Below, piece by piece: positions 19,801-27,038 of a DNA stretch of 64,000 nt. Every line of letters begins with the position of its first letter. The first letter of the stretch is position 1. A program made the translations under genes and the position numbers. Under the pieces are notes generated by a model. The model had not been told where the DNA came from. It worked only from the letters and a program-made list of their open reading frames with translations, and made no database searches. Source of the stretch: Pedobacter alluvionis (GTDB lineage: Bacteria > Bacteroidota > Bacteroidia > Sphingobacteriales > Sphingobacteriaceae). The stretch is taken from assembly GCF_003664035.1 (NCBI RefSeq), contig NZ_RCCK01000011.1:558001-622000 (forward strand), in the 5' to 3' direction.

Positions 19801-20159
19801 AGGTAGTTCCAATATGTTTCGGCTAAAAGTGATTGTAAAATGCTTTTTTCAGGCTGTTTGGCTATATTGATATCTTTTTGCAAATTGATCAAAATCTTAT
19901 CAAAGGCATTTTCCTCCAGGTAACTTTGAAACATCATTCGGTAAATAACCGATTTAACGAGCAAAGGCGTATTATGCGTTTTACGTGCCTGCTCATTTAT
20001 TTTTTCAATTAAAGCAAGCGCATCTTTTGGTTTGGCCTGGTTGGCAATAGAATCGACCCTGTAAAAATCGTTAAGTGTGTATTTCTGTTGTGCAGAAACA
20101 CCTAAAGACAGCAAAATGAGGAGAAAAAATAAAGCGGGGCGGCGTAATAATATATTCAT
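13812..20159 (-). CDS. Alpha-2-macroglobulin-like protein with embedded CarboxypepD/TonB-plug-like module
   Basis: A 2115-residue exported protein with a signal peptide ending near GVSAQQ. An alpha-helical N-terminal third is followed by macroglobulin domains (MG2: ILFTDRPIYRPGQTIYYKG near residue 580) and a bait-like middle. The A2M and thioester domains come last. The thioester motif YECAEQTF (Cys near 1574) is intact, so it could trap proteases covalently, as shown for some bacterial A2Ms. Unusually, residues about 1193-1310 carry a carboxypeptidase-regulatory fold. This is followed by NEVVVTGYATQKK, a SusC-type TonB-box/plug start, and then a degenerate plug. Without a beta-barrel this cannot be a receptor. 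A LytTR pair converges on it. No pbpC gene is adjacent. Confidence 0.9.
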   Translation of the reverse strand: MNILLRRPALFFLLILLSLGVSAQQKYTLNDFYRVDSIANQAKPKDALALIEKINEQARKTHNTPLLVKSVIYRMMFQSYLEENAFDKILINLQKDINIAKQPEKSILQSLLAETYWNYLQQNRWQINQRTQVQGDIGDDIKTWNIKKLNDETVKYYLLSLKDSKILQQTKVDTLDAVLAGDKKYRSFRPTLYDLLAHRAIDVFSNTQLNLTQYDDELIDMSNVDWFGNRQLFLNIKIPADSSSFKVQALQLFKNLIRFHQNSSNSSALADVDLKRLKFVQQHFTGDKQELYYNALSQLAEQSTQSEVFADILYEQATIHKNAQLPVDTNKQNLITAIALAEKAINAFPKSIGAQNARNLIEEIKSSSLSVKVKEFVQPDQPSQLYLSYKNTDTIQLKLYHSPEFKNDYEQFNNKADFLAFLRKNKIVKQWAIAVPKTNDYQTHSLVDKIEALPFGSYTLIVQTINRKQNDTVYSNINFKVTAMAVINRRNIDNHEYFVSQSNNGAPLKNVTIRQRRYDYNTRKYIDGELLTTDGNGYASTAETQSGMSAALLKLGNDELQININNYNSYRDDEDEERVILFTDRPIYRPGQTIYYKGLCLNILNGKNKIAVNRAVDISFNDANGKEITKTKLMSNDYGTFQGSFTIPMGILNGQMEIETEYGRIAVQVEEYKRPTFEVVFDKPNKHYKLNDSIKVEGKASSFSGYSVSNAKVNYKVFRRVMDDYRLSYEQRSVIYGSRMYAERKQVAIGKTSTKAGGKFEITFFANVTDTRANYSYEIVADITDLNGETRSKTTTINVGKKDITLNINAEQVVYLSNKTDSISFSVTNLNNEAIKADVKAEWSLLEAPSRLMNKSPFYPENYAMSKEDFIKNFPHDDYNNELEVAKWPVKSVEFKQNLSAKNGRGNLSFSQKDLKPGYYKISLTAVNGQNDTVTVDKYLVIYHAVPAVIQSNIEWITPEVTVVKPNESAVFRLAGLAENSKAYYEVYYRDSIAEKVWINLSPKQTIVKIQPKANYEDGFAVQFTMVHQGTVYNSMQQVKIVDPQKELNIRFLTFRNKLQPGEKESWKLQISNNKAEKQMAEMVATLYDASLDDLRQMNWNTNLQTSFNYGSYNWNFNANNVANPGYLWFLRQDRDYSVINRGYENLNLFGYNYYGGYNSGYRNYISNLQRAKQKDLSKEGLKKLAELENGKLIYGVVFDSQGEILPGVQVSVGKMVTTTNVFGIYTINAKAGETLNFSFIGFKRYSIKIGSKKRVDVTLKEDGNALNEVVVTGYATQKKQNMTGSVVQIRGVATLQSAPVAANAIYGSRSADGMIFPMAAEDKSATLRQEIEPVKNTNVTPRTNFNELAFFYPRLLTDAKGEIKIEFTIPQSLTRYKMMGFAHTKDLKTASITNELVTQKQLAIAINAPRFFREGDTILLSAKLNNLAGKKLSGNASLALTDALTGKPIQIFGSSDKSEKTFEVDNEGNTFLKWILIIPSGISAVTYKVLAQSGNFSDGEENTIPVLANAMLVTESMPINVRGNTTKTFDFEKLEKSGTSKTLRNQSLTFEFTSNPVWYAVQALPYLMEYPYECAEQTFSRFYANSFATGIINSSPKIKTVFEQWKNTNNGEALLSNLEKNQELKSILLEETPWVRNADNESERKKRLATLFDLNRMTYELKANFEKLEKMQFNNGAFPWFSGMREDRYITQHIVLGMGQLKKLKMVDEKAYPKFNAMLNKAIIYLDAEFVKDYKDEVKGKRSGYLPLHYLFARSYTNQKNTTADFTKAKDFYLKKLVANWKTFDTYQLAQTALVLNRNGNNVEAKKIITLLSQTAQQNDELGMYWANNKAGWWWYQSPVETQALLIEAFDEVSNDTKAVEEMKIWLLKNKQTNDWQTTKATTAACYALLMKGTDLLSESNEPEITIGSQKLAELQQPNATKEAGTGYQKVSIAGVDVKPEMGRVEVKNNNQTIAWGALYWQYFEKLDKITSANTGVQIKKQLFIQKASDKGDLLTPLTTSNVLAPGDLLKVRIEIYCDRDMEYIHLKDMRSSGFEPVNVISQYKYQDGLGYYESTKDASTNFFISYMPKGTYVFEYPLRVTHAGNFSNGITSLQSMYAPEFTTHTAGIRVNVK

Positions 20160-20308
20160 AGGTAACTTGCGTTTTAATATAGATGGACTGAACGCCTAAA
20201 TTCCATAAGCGGTAGATATTTATCTGATTCTTATACGAATCTAAGTATTAATGAACTAAATGTTACAAGCAGCAAACATTAAGGTTTTTAACATTCGCGG
20301 CATAACAT

Positions 20309-20316
20309 TATCTTTG
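20309..20316 (+). promoter_or_regulatory. Putative -7 box of ribH, almost touching the start codon
   Basis: TATCTTTG is a perfect TAnnTTTG match and ends 4 nt before the ATG at 20321. If used, transcription would start at or within a few bases of the ATG, giving a leaderless message. No clear TTG box lies 19-21 nt upstream. Confidence 0.45.
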
Positions 20317-20320
20317 CCCC

Positions 20321-20812
20321 ATGTCAACACAATTAAAAAATCTATCCGATTTCTCTCATACCACTGTTCCCAGCGGTGCAAACTATAAATTCGGGATTAT
20401 TGTAGCCGAATGGAATGCTGAAATTACCGGTGCATTATACAATGGTGCATTAAAAACCTTGTTAGCAAATGGCGTTGCTGAAGAAAATATAATTTCTTTA
20501 CCTGTACCCGGAAGTTTCGAATTAACAGGTGGTGCCGAAATTTTATTGAGCAAAAGAAGCGATATAGATGCCGTAATCTGTTTAGGCTGTGTAATACAGG
20601 GAGACACGAAACATTTCGATTTTATTTGCGATGCAGTAGCGCAAGGTGTAACCAATGTTGGCATTAAATACAGTAAACCAGTTATTTTTGGGGTGCTAAC
20701 CACCAATAATTTAGAGCAGGCGCAAGACCGTGCAGGCGGCAAGCATGGCAATAAAGGCGATGAAGCTGCAATTACCGCGATTAAAATGGCCGATTTTTCT
20801 GCACAGATTTAA
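20321..20812 (+). CDS. ribH: 6,7-dimethyl-8-ribityllumazine synthase
   Basis: Penultimate enzyme of riboflavin synthesis: it condenses 5-amino-6-ribitylamino-uracil with 3,4-dihydroxy-2-butanone 4-phosphate in the cytoplasm. The 163-residue product has the substrate-binding segments VAEWNAEIT, PVPGSFELTGGAE and CVIQGDTKHFDFI. The catalytic His lies in the last segment, and GVLTTNNLEQAQDRAG follows. The length is typical for the icosahedral-type enzyme. No other rib gene adjoins it. A -7 box lies only 4 nt before the start, suggesting a leaderless transcript. Confidence 0.97.
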   Translation: MSTQLKNLSDFSHTTVPSGANYKFGIIVAEWNAEITGALYNGALKTLLANGVAEENIISLPVPGSFELTGGAEILLSKRSDIDAVICLGCVIQGDTKHFDFICDAVAQGVTNVGIKYSKPVIFGVLTTNNLEQAQDRAGGKHGNKGDEAAITAIKMADFSAQI

Positions 20813-20864
20813 ACTTGTGTTTTAATAATTATTTGTAGCTTAGAGATTTAAACTTATCCGATCA

Positions 20865-20984
20865 ATGAAAAAAGTAGCCATCTTATTATTGGCGGTGTTC
20901 TGCACCATTACCATTTTAGAATCTTGTTCTTCTAAACTTTGTCCTGCCTATGGATCTTATCCAGAAAGTAAACGCAGAAATTAA
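20865..20984 (+). CDS. Small lipoprotein (39 aa)
   Basis: ATG at 20865 to TAA at 20984. A lipoprotein signal (MKKVAILLLAVFC, lipobox LESC with Cys21) is followed by only 18 further residues (SSKLCPAYGSYPESKRRN). The pattern of a second Cys with CPAYGSYP then basic residues is familiar from short Bacteroidota lipoproteins near redox genes. I know no function for it. It lies 52 bp after ribH and 91 bp before ytxJ, on the same strand, and could be transcribed with either. Confidence 0.7.
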   Translation: MKKVAILLLAVFCTITILESCSSKLCPAYGSYPESKRRN

Positions 20985-21075
20985 GCCTCATATATCTACA
21001 ATCTTCATATTCAGGTCATTTGCAGAACTTTATTTAAATGCAATTGTTATCCTGTAAAATAATATTTATCATATC

Positions 21076-21408
21076 ATGACTTGGGTTAACTTAACTTCAA
21101 TAGAACAGCTTGATGAAATCAAAAACGCAAGCGGTTTTAGCCTTATTTTTAAGCACAGCACGCGATGCTCCATTAGTTTAATGGCTAAAAAGAATTTCGA
21201 ATTTGATTGGGATGTAATTCCGGCAGATACTAAACTTTACTTTTTAGACCTGATCAGTTACCGCGAAATTTCGAACAAAATTGCCGAAATATTTCAGGTA
21301 GCCCATCAATCGCCGCAGATTTTATTGATTAAAAACGGCGATTGTGTATTGGAAGCTTCACATAGCGATATTTCTGCAGATGAAGTTGCAGAAGTAATCG
21401 CAGCCTAA
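21076..21408 (+). CDS. ytxJ: YtxJ/BrxC-type bacilliredoxin (monothiol)
   Basis: A 110-residue thioredoxin-fold protein of the YtxJ family: IFKHSTRCSISLMAKKNF places the single active-site Cys near residue 36. The domain continues with the cis-Pro segment HQSPQILLIKNG. In Bacillus the orthologue BrxC removes bacillithiol from oxidised proteins. Its presence suggests the organism uses bacillithiol rather than glutathione, but the bsh genes are not in the window. A terminator follows at 21431-21462. Confidence 0.9.
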   Translation: MTWVNLTSIEQLDEIKNASGFSLIFKHSTRCSISLMAKKNFEFDWDVIPADTKLYFLDLISYREISNKIAEIFQVAHQSPQILLIKNGDCVLEASHSDISADEVAEVIAA

Positions 21409-21430
21409 CGATAAAAAAGATTTCAGACAA

Positions 21431-21462
21431 AGGGTATTCAAGCATTTGGATGCCCTTTTTTT
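21431..21462 (+). terminator. Rho-independent terminator after ytxJ
   Basis: GGGTATTCAA pairs with TTGGATGCCC (two wobble pairs) around a 4-nt loop and is followed by a run of seven T. Confidence 0.65.
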
Positions 21463-21477
21463 GTGGTTTAGTGTTTT

Positions 21478-21606
21478 TTTTCAGAAAAGCAATGCCTGGT
21501 TTTTATCGGTTAGTGTAGTCCTGCTGTACACTGTACCTTTTTGGCTACCCTTCGACTCCGCTCAGGGTGACAGCCAAAAAGCTGCCGTTCCCATCAGGTT
21601 TATTAC
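21478..21606 (-). repeat. Hairpin-cassette repeat copy with inserted secondary repeat
   Basis: On the minus strand the flanks TAAACCTGATGGGAACGGC and TACAGTGTACAGCAGGACT are identical to those of the copy at 32838-32940. The hairpin between them is entirely different here: AGCTTTTTGGCT..AGCCAAAAAGG, whose loop is itself the common CACCCTGAGCGGAGTCGAAG repeat. Confidence 0.75.
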
Positions 21607-21633
21607 CGTAGGGTCTGTGTAGGAAAATCACCA

Positions 21634-21770
21634 AACGTTCCTTCGGAACGAAAACGCCTATTCGTTTATATTACCTATGATACGTTCCGATGGAAAGTAC
21701 AACAAATATACATAACAGAGATACCGTTACATGTGCCGTTCCACAGGGCCGCATCATGGGTAGACTGGTG
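21634..21770. repeat. Palindrome-rich repeat-like sequence
   Basis: Holds the perfect palindrome CGTTCCTTCGGAACG (21636-21650) and related words ACGTTCCGATGGAAAGT and CCGTTCCACAGGGCC. These look like a decayed 'cgttcc' family repeat. No gene. Confidence 0.45.
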
Positions 21771-21771
21771 A

Positions 21772-21803
21772 CAAAAAAAGGTCCCGATTTACATCGCGAC
21801 CTT
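21772..21803 (-). terminator. Terminator of mqo
   Basis: On the minus strand AAGGTC..GACCTT closes a stem that continues with CGCGATG/ATCGGG-type pairing, and a run of U follows. It begins 24 bp past the mqo stop. Confidence 0.65.
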
Positions 21804-21826
21804 CTAAAATTTATAATTGTTATAGC

Positions 21827-23344
21827 TTAAGCTACCACAGTATTTTCTATTTTCAACACCTTTGAAGTTTTATTTCTGGTTTCTTTACAAAGCGCTGCGT
21901 CCTGAGCAAGTGATTTTCCGTAAGTTGGGATCATCTCTTTAATTTTGGCCTGCCATTCTTCTGTGGCCAGATCTTCAGCAAAACAACGGTTTAATAAATC
22001 AAGCATGATCGATACGGCTGTGGAAGCACCAGGAGATGCACCCAGCAAAGCCGCAATAGAACCATCAGCAGCACTTACCACCTCTGTACCAAACTCTAAA
22101 ACACCACCTTGTTTTTCATCCTTTTTAATCACCTGAACACGTTGACCAGCATATTCCAATTCCCAATCTTCAAGTTTAGCGGTTGGTAAATATTCTTTTA
22201 GTGCTTCTAACCTGTCTTCTGGTGATTGCCTTACCTGTTCGATTAAATACTTGGTTAAATCAAGGTTGTGCAACCCGGCAGAAATCATCGGACGGATGTT
22301 ATTGAATTTTATCGATTTTGGTAAATCCAAAAACGAACCATTTTTAAGGAATTTGGTAGAGAAACCAGCATAAGGACCAAACAACAAAGCCTGTTTGCCG
22401 TTGATCATCCTCGTATCTAAATGTGGAACCGACATTGGCGGTGCGCCAACCGCAGCCTTACCATATACCTTAGCGTGGTGTTTTTTAATAATCTCTTCGT
22501 TGGTACACTTTAACCATTGTCCGCTTACCGGGAAACCGCCAAAACCTTTTCCTTCAGGAATATCTGATTTTTCCAATAGTGGCAAAGAACCACCACCCGC
22601 ACCGATAAACACAAACTTAGCTACACGTTTACGTTTATCGCCACTCTCCAAATCTTTAACCTTTACAATCCAGTTGCCGTCTTTATTTTTCTTCAGATCG
22701 CGGATTTCGTGGTTAAAATACATGCTCACATTGCTTTGCTCCTTTAAGTTGTTGAACATGTCGCGGGTTAAGGTACCAAAGTTAACATCGGTTCCCAGAT
22801 CCATCTTGGTTGCGGCAACTTTTTCGTTGTTCTTGCGTCCATCCATAATCAATGGTGCCCAGTTTTTTACCTGCTCAGCATCCTCCGTATATTGCATGTC
22901 GCTAAACAGATCGCATTGTGTTAATGCATCATAGCGTTTTTTAAGATATTCTACGTTCTTTTTGCCCCAAACAAAACTCATGTGAGGAATATTGCGGATA
23001 AAATTGCAAGGCTCAGAAACCAATCCTTTACTGACCAAGTAAGACCAAAACTGCTTAGATACCTCAAAATGCTCTGCAATCTGCACTGCTTTTTTAATTT
23101 CAACGGTACCGTCTTTCTTTTCGGGTGTATAGTTTAATTCACAAAAAGCAGAGTGACCCGTTCCGGCATTATTCCAGGCGTCAGAACTTTCTGCCGCCGC
23201 AATATCTAAACGTTCGTAAATTTCTATGCTTAAATTGGGCTCTAATTGTTTTAATAAAACACCCAGGGTTGCACTCATGATGCCAGCCCCTATTAAAATT
23301 ACATCAGCGTCAGTTTTACCAACTGTCTTTTTCTTTTTTGTCAT
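21827..23344 (-). CDS. mqo: Malate:quinone oxidoreductase
   Basis: A peripheral membrane flavoenzyme that oxidises malate to oxaloacetate and reduces the quinone pool, acting in place of or beside NAD malate dehydrogenase in the TCA cycle. The 505-residue product has an N-terminal FAD-binding fold DVILIGAGIMSATLGVLL (residues 14-31), then ESSDAWNNAGTGHSAFCELN, a Mqo signature. FVFIGAGGGSLPLLEKS and the C-terminal LLGASPGASTAVSIMLDLL complete the pattern. The length matches the family (about 490-510). It has its own promoter (23363-23394) and terminator. Confidence 0.97.
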   Translation of the reverse strand: MTKKKKTVGKTDADVILIGAGIMSATLGVLLKQLEPNLSIEIYERLDIAAAESSDAWNNAGTGHSAFCELNYTPEKKDGTVEIKKAVQIAEHFEVSKQFWSYLVSKGLVSEPCNFIRNIPHMSFVWGKKNVEYLKKRYDALTQCDLFSDMQYTEDAEQVKNWAPLIMDGRKNNEKVAATKMDLGTDVNFGTLTRDMFNNLKEQSNVSMYFNHEIRDLKKNKDGNWIVKVKDLESGDKRKRVAKFVFIGAGGGSLPLLEKSDIPEGKGFGGFPVSGQWLKCTNEEIIKKHHAKVYGKAAVGAPPMSVPHLDTRMINGKQALLFGPYAGFSTKFLKNGSFLDLPKSIKFNNIRPMISAGLHNLDLTKYLIEQVRQSPEDRLEALKEYLPTAKLEDWELEYAGQRVQVIKKDEKQGGVLEFGTEVVSAADGSIAALLGASPGASTAVSIMLDLLNRCFAEDLATEEWQAKIKEMIPTYGKSLAQDAALCKETRNKTSKVLKIENTVVA

Positions 23345-23362
23345 CTTAGTTTAAAGGAGTTA

Positions 23363-23394
23363 CAAATTTAGAATGATTTTAAACATACCACGAA
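23363..23394 (-). promoter_or_regulatory. Promoter of mqo
   Basis: TAAATTTG (23370-23363 on the minus strand) is a perfect -7 box. The expected -33 place, 20 nt further up, reads TTCG instead of TTTG. The predicted leader is about 15 nt. The rest of the 385-bp gap up to 23729 shows nothing else I can name. Confidence 0.5.
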
Positions 23395-23729
23395 TTTTAA
23401 AGCATTAAATCTTAAAAAATTGCCTAAAAATTAGAAATACTTTCTATTTTTTGACAAGTTCTAATCAAATTTTAATCCAAAACACAGTTCGAACACGAAC
23501 AAGCAAAAAAAGATAGTTGACCCCTATTAAAAGCGAATTATTAACTTGCTAATCGCACCACCCATTCCTTTAAAATATTTGCCATTTTATTCATAAATGA
23601 CTAAAAAAAATTAAATCTCGATAACAAATTCCGCCGTTTTACAGACGAAATGAAAAAGAATCTACAATTCTGATTTTTTTCCAGTCCCAAAATGTTAGTT
23701 TTATAGATCTATTTGCTTAAAACTTAACC

Positions 23730-25031
23730 ATGAAGAATTTAGTTTTATTTTGTACCGTCCTATTTTTAGCTGCCTGTTCTGGCGAAAAAACCGATCAGCT
23801 TTTGCTCGAACTCGACAAAAAGAAACTGGCCGAAAATATCAACTACGATAAGATCATTTTTTATAAGTTTGCTAAAATAGCTGTCCGCTCAACTGCTGTT
23901 CAGGATACTACCCAGCCCGAGTATCAAAAATTCAGCAAACAGGCGCAAAGTATTGTTCGAACCTTAAATAAAGTGAACGGGCATGGAAATGAAAACATTT
24001 CTGTAATAGATGCCTTAAGGATGTATAAAGAATATCGATCGGTTAAACAGTTTGTAAAAGAAACTGACGAAGATGTTTTCCCTCTCTTAACTGCTGGACT
24101 TATTGCCATGAATAACGGAGCAAGAAGCCCTGTTCCCTTTTTTAAAGATTTTAACAAAGCCTACTATCAAAACATAGAACATGCCATTTTAAGTATGGCT
24201 GTATTAACTACAAGAGATTTAGGGCAGCCTTTTGCCTTATACGAATGTTCTAAAACCCAGCCCGAGCTACTTGATGATTGCGAAATTAAAACACTTTTAG
24301 AATTTGTACGCGGCTTTTTATTTTTTGGTAATAACCTATTTTATCTTTCAGAAGATGGCCTTTCAAGAAACATTAAATGGCTGGATAAAAACGAGAAAAT
24401 CCCGCTCCCCTATACTAAAGCATTTTTTGGCTGGAGCCGTTTAAACGATGAGCAAACCCATGTTGCATTTCATAGTATGAATTATCTTTTTAGAGGTTTC
24501 GACCGGATGAGAATGGAGCGAAAAATTGACGAGGAAAGGTCGCTTGAAGATTTTGAGGCATTTTTAAACGACATGAATAAACTAGGCATTCAAAATGAAC
24601 TGGTTTGGGGAATAACCGCTTACCTGAACTTAAAAAAAGAAAGACCAGAGCAATCGCTTCCAGCGCTGGAAAAGTTAAGCAAAAGCCCATTATTTTCTAA
24701 CAGCGAACGGGAAGCCCTACAACAAACTATAGTTTATGTAAAAGACCGTAAATCAGATAAGGCTTTAACAAATGTGTACGACAAAGCATTTATCGGTAAA
24801 ATTGCAACTAAATACATGGTCGCGGTGCTCTCGAAGATAGATTGGGAAAAACTGATGAAACAGCAGGGTGTCCCTTATACCGAAGAAGTATTTGCCGGTA
24901 TAGGCAAGTTTAAAGCACTTTCCAATTCGGTAAGTGAGTATACTCAGCCATCAACCATAGAAAAGGGTAAGAAAGAAATTGGCAAGAAAGGCAGCGAATT
25001 GCTCGAAAAAGCCAAAGGGTTATGGAATTAA
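23730..25031 (+). CDS. Lipoprotein of unknown function (433 aa)
   Basis: It has a lipoprotein signal MKNLVLFCTVLFLAAC (Cys16), followed by an all-helical, TPR-like or repeat-free protein without motifs I recognise. The last 40 residues are Lys- and Glu-rich (KGKKEIGKKGSELLEKAKGLWN), perhaps a surface or peptidoglycan-contacting tail. It stands alone between divergent mqo and convergent msrA. A long hairpin repeat (25058-25134) sits in the tail-to-tail spacer. No function is proposed. Confidence 0.8.
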   Translation: MKNLVLFCTVLFLAACSGEKTDQLLLELDKKKLAENINYDKIIFYKFAKIAVRSTAVQDTTQPEYQKFSKQAQSIVRTLNKVNGHGNENISVIDALRMYKEYRSVKQFVKETDEDVFPLLTAGLIAMNNGARSPVPFFKDFNKAYYQNIEHAILSMAVLTTRDLGQPFALYECSKTQPELLDDCEIKTLLEFVRGFLFFGNNLFYLSEDGLSRNIKWLDKNEKIPLPYTKAFFGWSRLNDEQTHVAFHSMNYLFRGFDRMRMERKIDEERSLEDFEAFLNDMNKLGIQNELVWGITAYLNLKKERPEQSLPALEKLSKSPLFSNSEREALQQTIVYVKDRKSDKALTNVYDKAFIGKIATKYMVAVLSKIDWEKLMKQQGVPYTEEVFAGIGKFKALSNSVSEYTQPSTIEKGKKEIGKKGSELLEKAKGLWN

Positions 25032-25057
25032 TTGCAATCGTCATGATAACTTAAGAG

Positions 25058-25134
25058 ATTCGTCATTCCCAACCTGATTGGGAATCTTACTACATTATAC
25101 ATGTTTATAAGATTCCCGCATACGCGAGAATGAC
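25058..25134. repeat. Long imperfect hairpin repeat
   Basis: CGTCATTCCC pairs with GAGAATGAC-type sequence, and GGGAATCTTA with TAAGATTCCC inside it. It sits in the convergent spacer and could terminate both transcripts. Same architecture as the hairpins at 12745-12829 and 60621-60720. Confidence 0.6.
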
Positions 25135-25157
25135 AAATACACTAGAAACCTCCCCTA

Positions 25158-25757
25158 TCAGTTTTTAAGCTTTGCTTTAAATACCTTTTCCAGTTTCTCT
25201 ATTTTGGGTTGGATCACTAACCTGCAATAAGGTTCACTTCCATTTTTATTGAAATAATTCTGGTGATAATTTTCGGCAATATAAAATGGTTTAGCCGCTT
25301 CAATAGCGGTAACCACTTTTTTACCGTAAGCATTGGTCTTGTTCAATTCTGCTTTATATTTTTCAGCCAAAGCTTTTTGCTCAGCCGTGTGATAAAAAAC
25401 CACCGAGCGGTATTGCGTACCGCTATCGGCGCCCTGACGATTTAGTGTAGTCGGATCGTGGCTTTTCCAAAAAACTTCTAATAAATCATCGTAAGAAATC
25501 ACCATTGGGTTATAGGTAATTTCTAAAACCTCAGCATGCCCTGTAGCACCGGTACATACTTCTTCGTAAGTTGGATTGGTTAAAGTGCCACCTTCGTAAC
25601 CCGATTTAACCGAGACCACGCCTTTTAAACGTTGAAATATAGCTTCTGTACACCAAAAACAGCCCATTCCGAAAGTTGCTTTTTCGGTTTTTTTCCCCTG
25701 TGCCTGAGCTTGATTCAAAGCTAAAACCGATAATAGAATTAAAATTATTTTTCTCAT
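25158..25757 (-). CDS. msrA: Exported peptide-methionine (S)-S-oxide reductase
   Basis: Reduces methionine-S-sulfoxide in oxidised proteins. A 199-residue protein with a signal peptide (MRKIILILLSVLALNQAQAQ), so it acts in the periplasm. The catalytic motif GCFWC spans residues 32-36, with nucleophile Cys33. EGGTLTNPTYEEVCTG, GHAEVLEITY and the C-terminal YHQNYFNKN confirm MsrA. There is no fused MsrB domain. Single gene, tail to tail with the 433-residue lipoprotein gene. Confidence 0.96.
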   Translation of the reverse strand: MRKIILILLSVLALNQAQAQGKKTEKATFGMGCFWCTEAIFQRLKGVVSVKSGYEGGTLTNPTYEEVCTGATGHAEVLEITYNPMVISYDDLLEVFWKSHDPTTLNRQGADSGTQYRSVVFYHTAEQKALAEKYKAELNKTNAYGKKVVTAIEAAKPFYIAENYHQNYFNKNGSEPYCRLVIQPKIEKLEKVFKAKLKN

Positions 25758-26025
25758 TGTGTGTTTTTATTTATTAGTCGAAAATAACCCCTAAACCTTA
25801 CAGCTAAACTGAATTATCTACATCTAATTATACGCAAAAAAACAGGCAGTAGTTTGCATCAAACCAATAATGGGTTTTGTATGACAATCGCAACAATTTG
25901 TCGATTTCGTTGTTTATGTTAATAACTTAAAAATCTGATTAACAAAATTTTAAATCGCGAACCCATCAGTCAAACGCACTTATTAACAATTCTTTTTAAA
26001 TTCGTATAACATTAAATATAAAATT

Positions 26026-26988
26026 ATGTCTACACCGTATATTCCTTGTTTAGATTTAGGCTCTTACATCAATGGTACCGAAGAAGAGCGCAAAAAGTTT
26101 TCTGATGAATTGGGCAGGGCTTTTAACGATTCGGGTTTTGTTACCATTACCAACCATGGTTTAAGCCAGGAATTAATTGATAAGCTTTATGAAAATATTA
26201 AAGCTGCCTTTTCGCTACCTGTTGAAATCAAAAGGAAATATGAAAAACCAGAATTAGCTGGTCAACGTGGTTATACCAGTGCTGGCAAAGAAACCGCTAA
26301 AGGTGCTAAAACACCAGATTTGAAAGAATTCTGGCAAATTGGTCAGGAAGTTACTGACGGAGATCCGGTTAAAAATGAATATCCTGACAATGAAATTTTA
26401 GAGGAGCTGCCTGAATTTAACAAAGTAACGGGCGACATCTATAAAAAACTGGAAGAAAACGGAACGCATTTATTACGTGCCATTGCTACTTATTTAGAAT
26501 TGCCGATAAATTATTTTGATAAACACGTTCATAATGGAAATTCTATTTTAAGAGGCATTCACTATTTCCCAATTGAAAATCCGGAAACGATTCCTGATGA
26601 TGCGGTACGTGCAGGTGCGCATGAAGACATCAATCTGATCACCTTGTTAATTGGCGCCAGCGCTGACGGCCTTGAAGTGTTGACCCGAAGCAACGAGTGG
26701 TTACCAATTAAAGCACATCATACTGATATTGTAGTGAATGTGGGCGATATGTTACAACGTTTAACCAATAATAAATTAAAATCGACGACGCACCGGGTAG
26801 TAAATCCGCCTCGTGAACTAATGAAAACATCGCGCTTCTCTGTTCCATTTTTCCTGCATCCACGCAGCGATATGGATTTAACCAGTTTACCATCAACCAT
26901 TGATGCGGAACACCCTAAAGCTTATAGCGATATGACCGCGGGCGAATATCTGGATGAAAGGTTAAGAGAAATTGGATTGAAGAAATAA
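26026..26988 (+). CDS. 2-oxoglutarate/Fe(II) dioxygenase of the isopenicillin N synthase family
   Basis: A 320-residue DIOX_N plus 2OG-FeII_Oxy protein. Iron ligands are His199 and Asp201 (GAHEDINLITLL) and His256 (TTHRVVNP). The 2-oxoglutarate anchor is Arg270-x-Ser272 in RFSVPFF. The N-terminal domain has GFVTITNHGLSQELIDKLY. The substrate is unknown; bacterial members range from antibiotic synthases to ethylene- and amino-acid-modifying enzymes. Single gene. The dispersed element copy B begins about 50 bp after its stop. Confidence 0.9.
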   Translation: MSTPYIPCLDLGSYINGTEEERKKFSDELGRAFNDSGFVTITNHGLSQELIDKLYENIKAAFSLPVEIKRKYEKPELAGQRGYTSAGKETAKGAKTPDLKEFWQIGQEVTDGDPVKNEYPDNEILEELPEFNKVTGDIYKKLEENGTHLLRAIATYLELPINYFDKHVHNGNSILRGIHYFPIENPETIPDDAVRAGAHEDINLITLLIGASADGLEVLTRSNEWLPIKAHHTDIVVNVGDMLQRLTNNKLKSTTHRVVNPPRELMKTSRFSVPFFLHPRSDMDLTSLPSTIDAEHPKAYSDMTAGEYLDERLREIGLKK

Positions 26989-27038
26989 AAAAGATCGTCA
27001 TTGCGAGGAATAATTTATTATATAAAAATCAATATGGG

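Noticed and set aside
13812..20159. TonB-dependent receptor function for the 2115-residue protein
   Set aside because: The TonB-box-like segment is internal and no beta-barrel follows. The macroglobulin domains and thioester define the family.
22395..22934. 179-codon plus-strand frame
   Set aside because: Antisense to the conserved core of mqo; a shadow frame.
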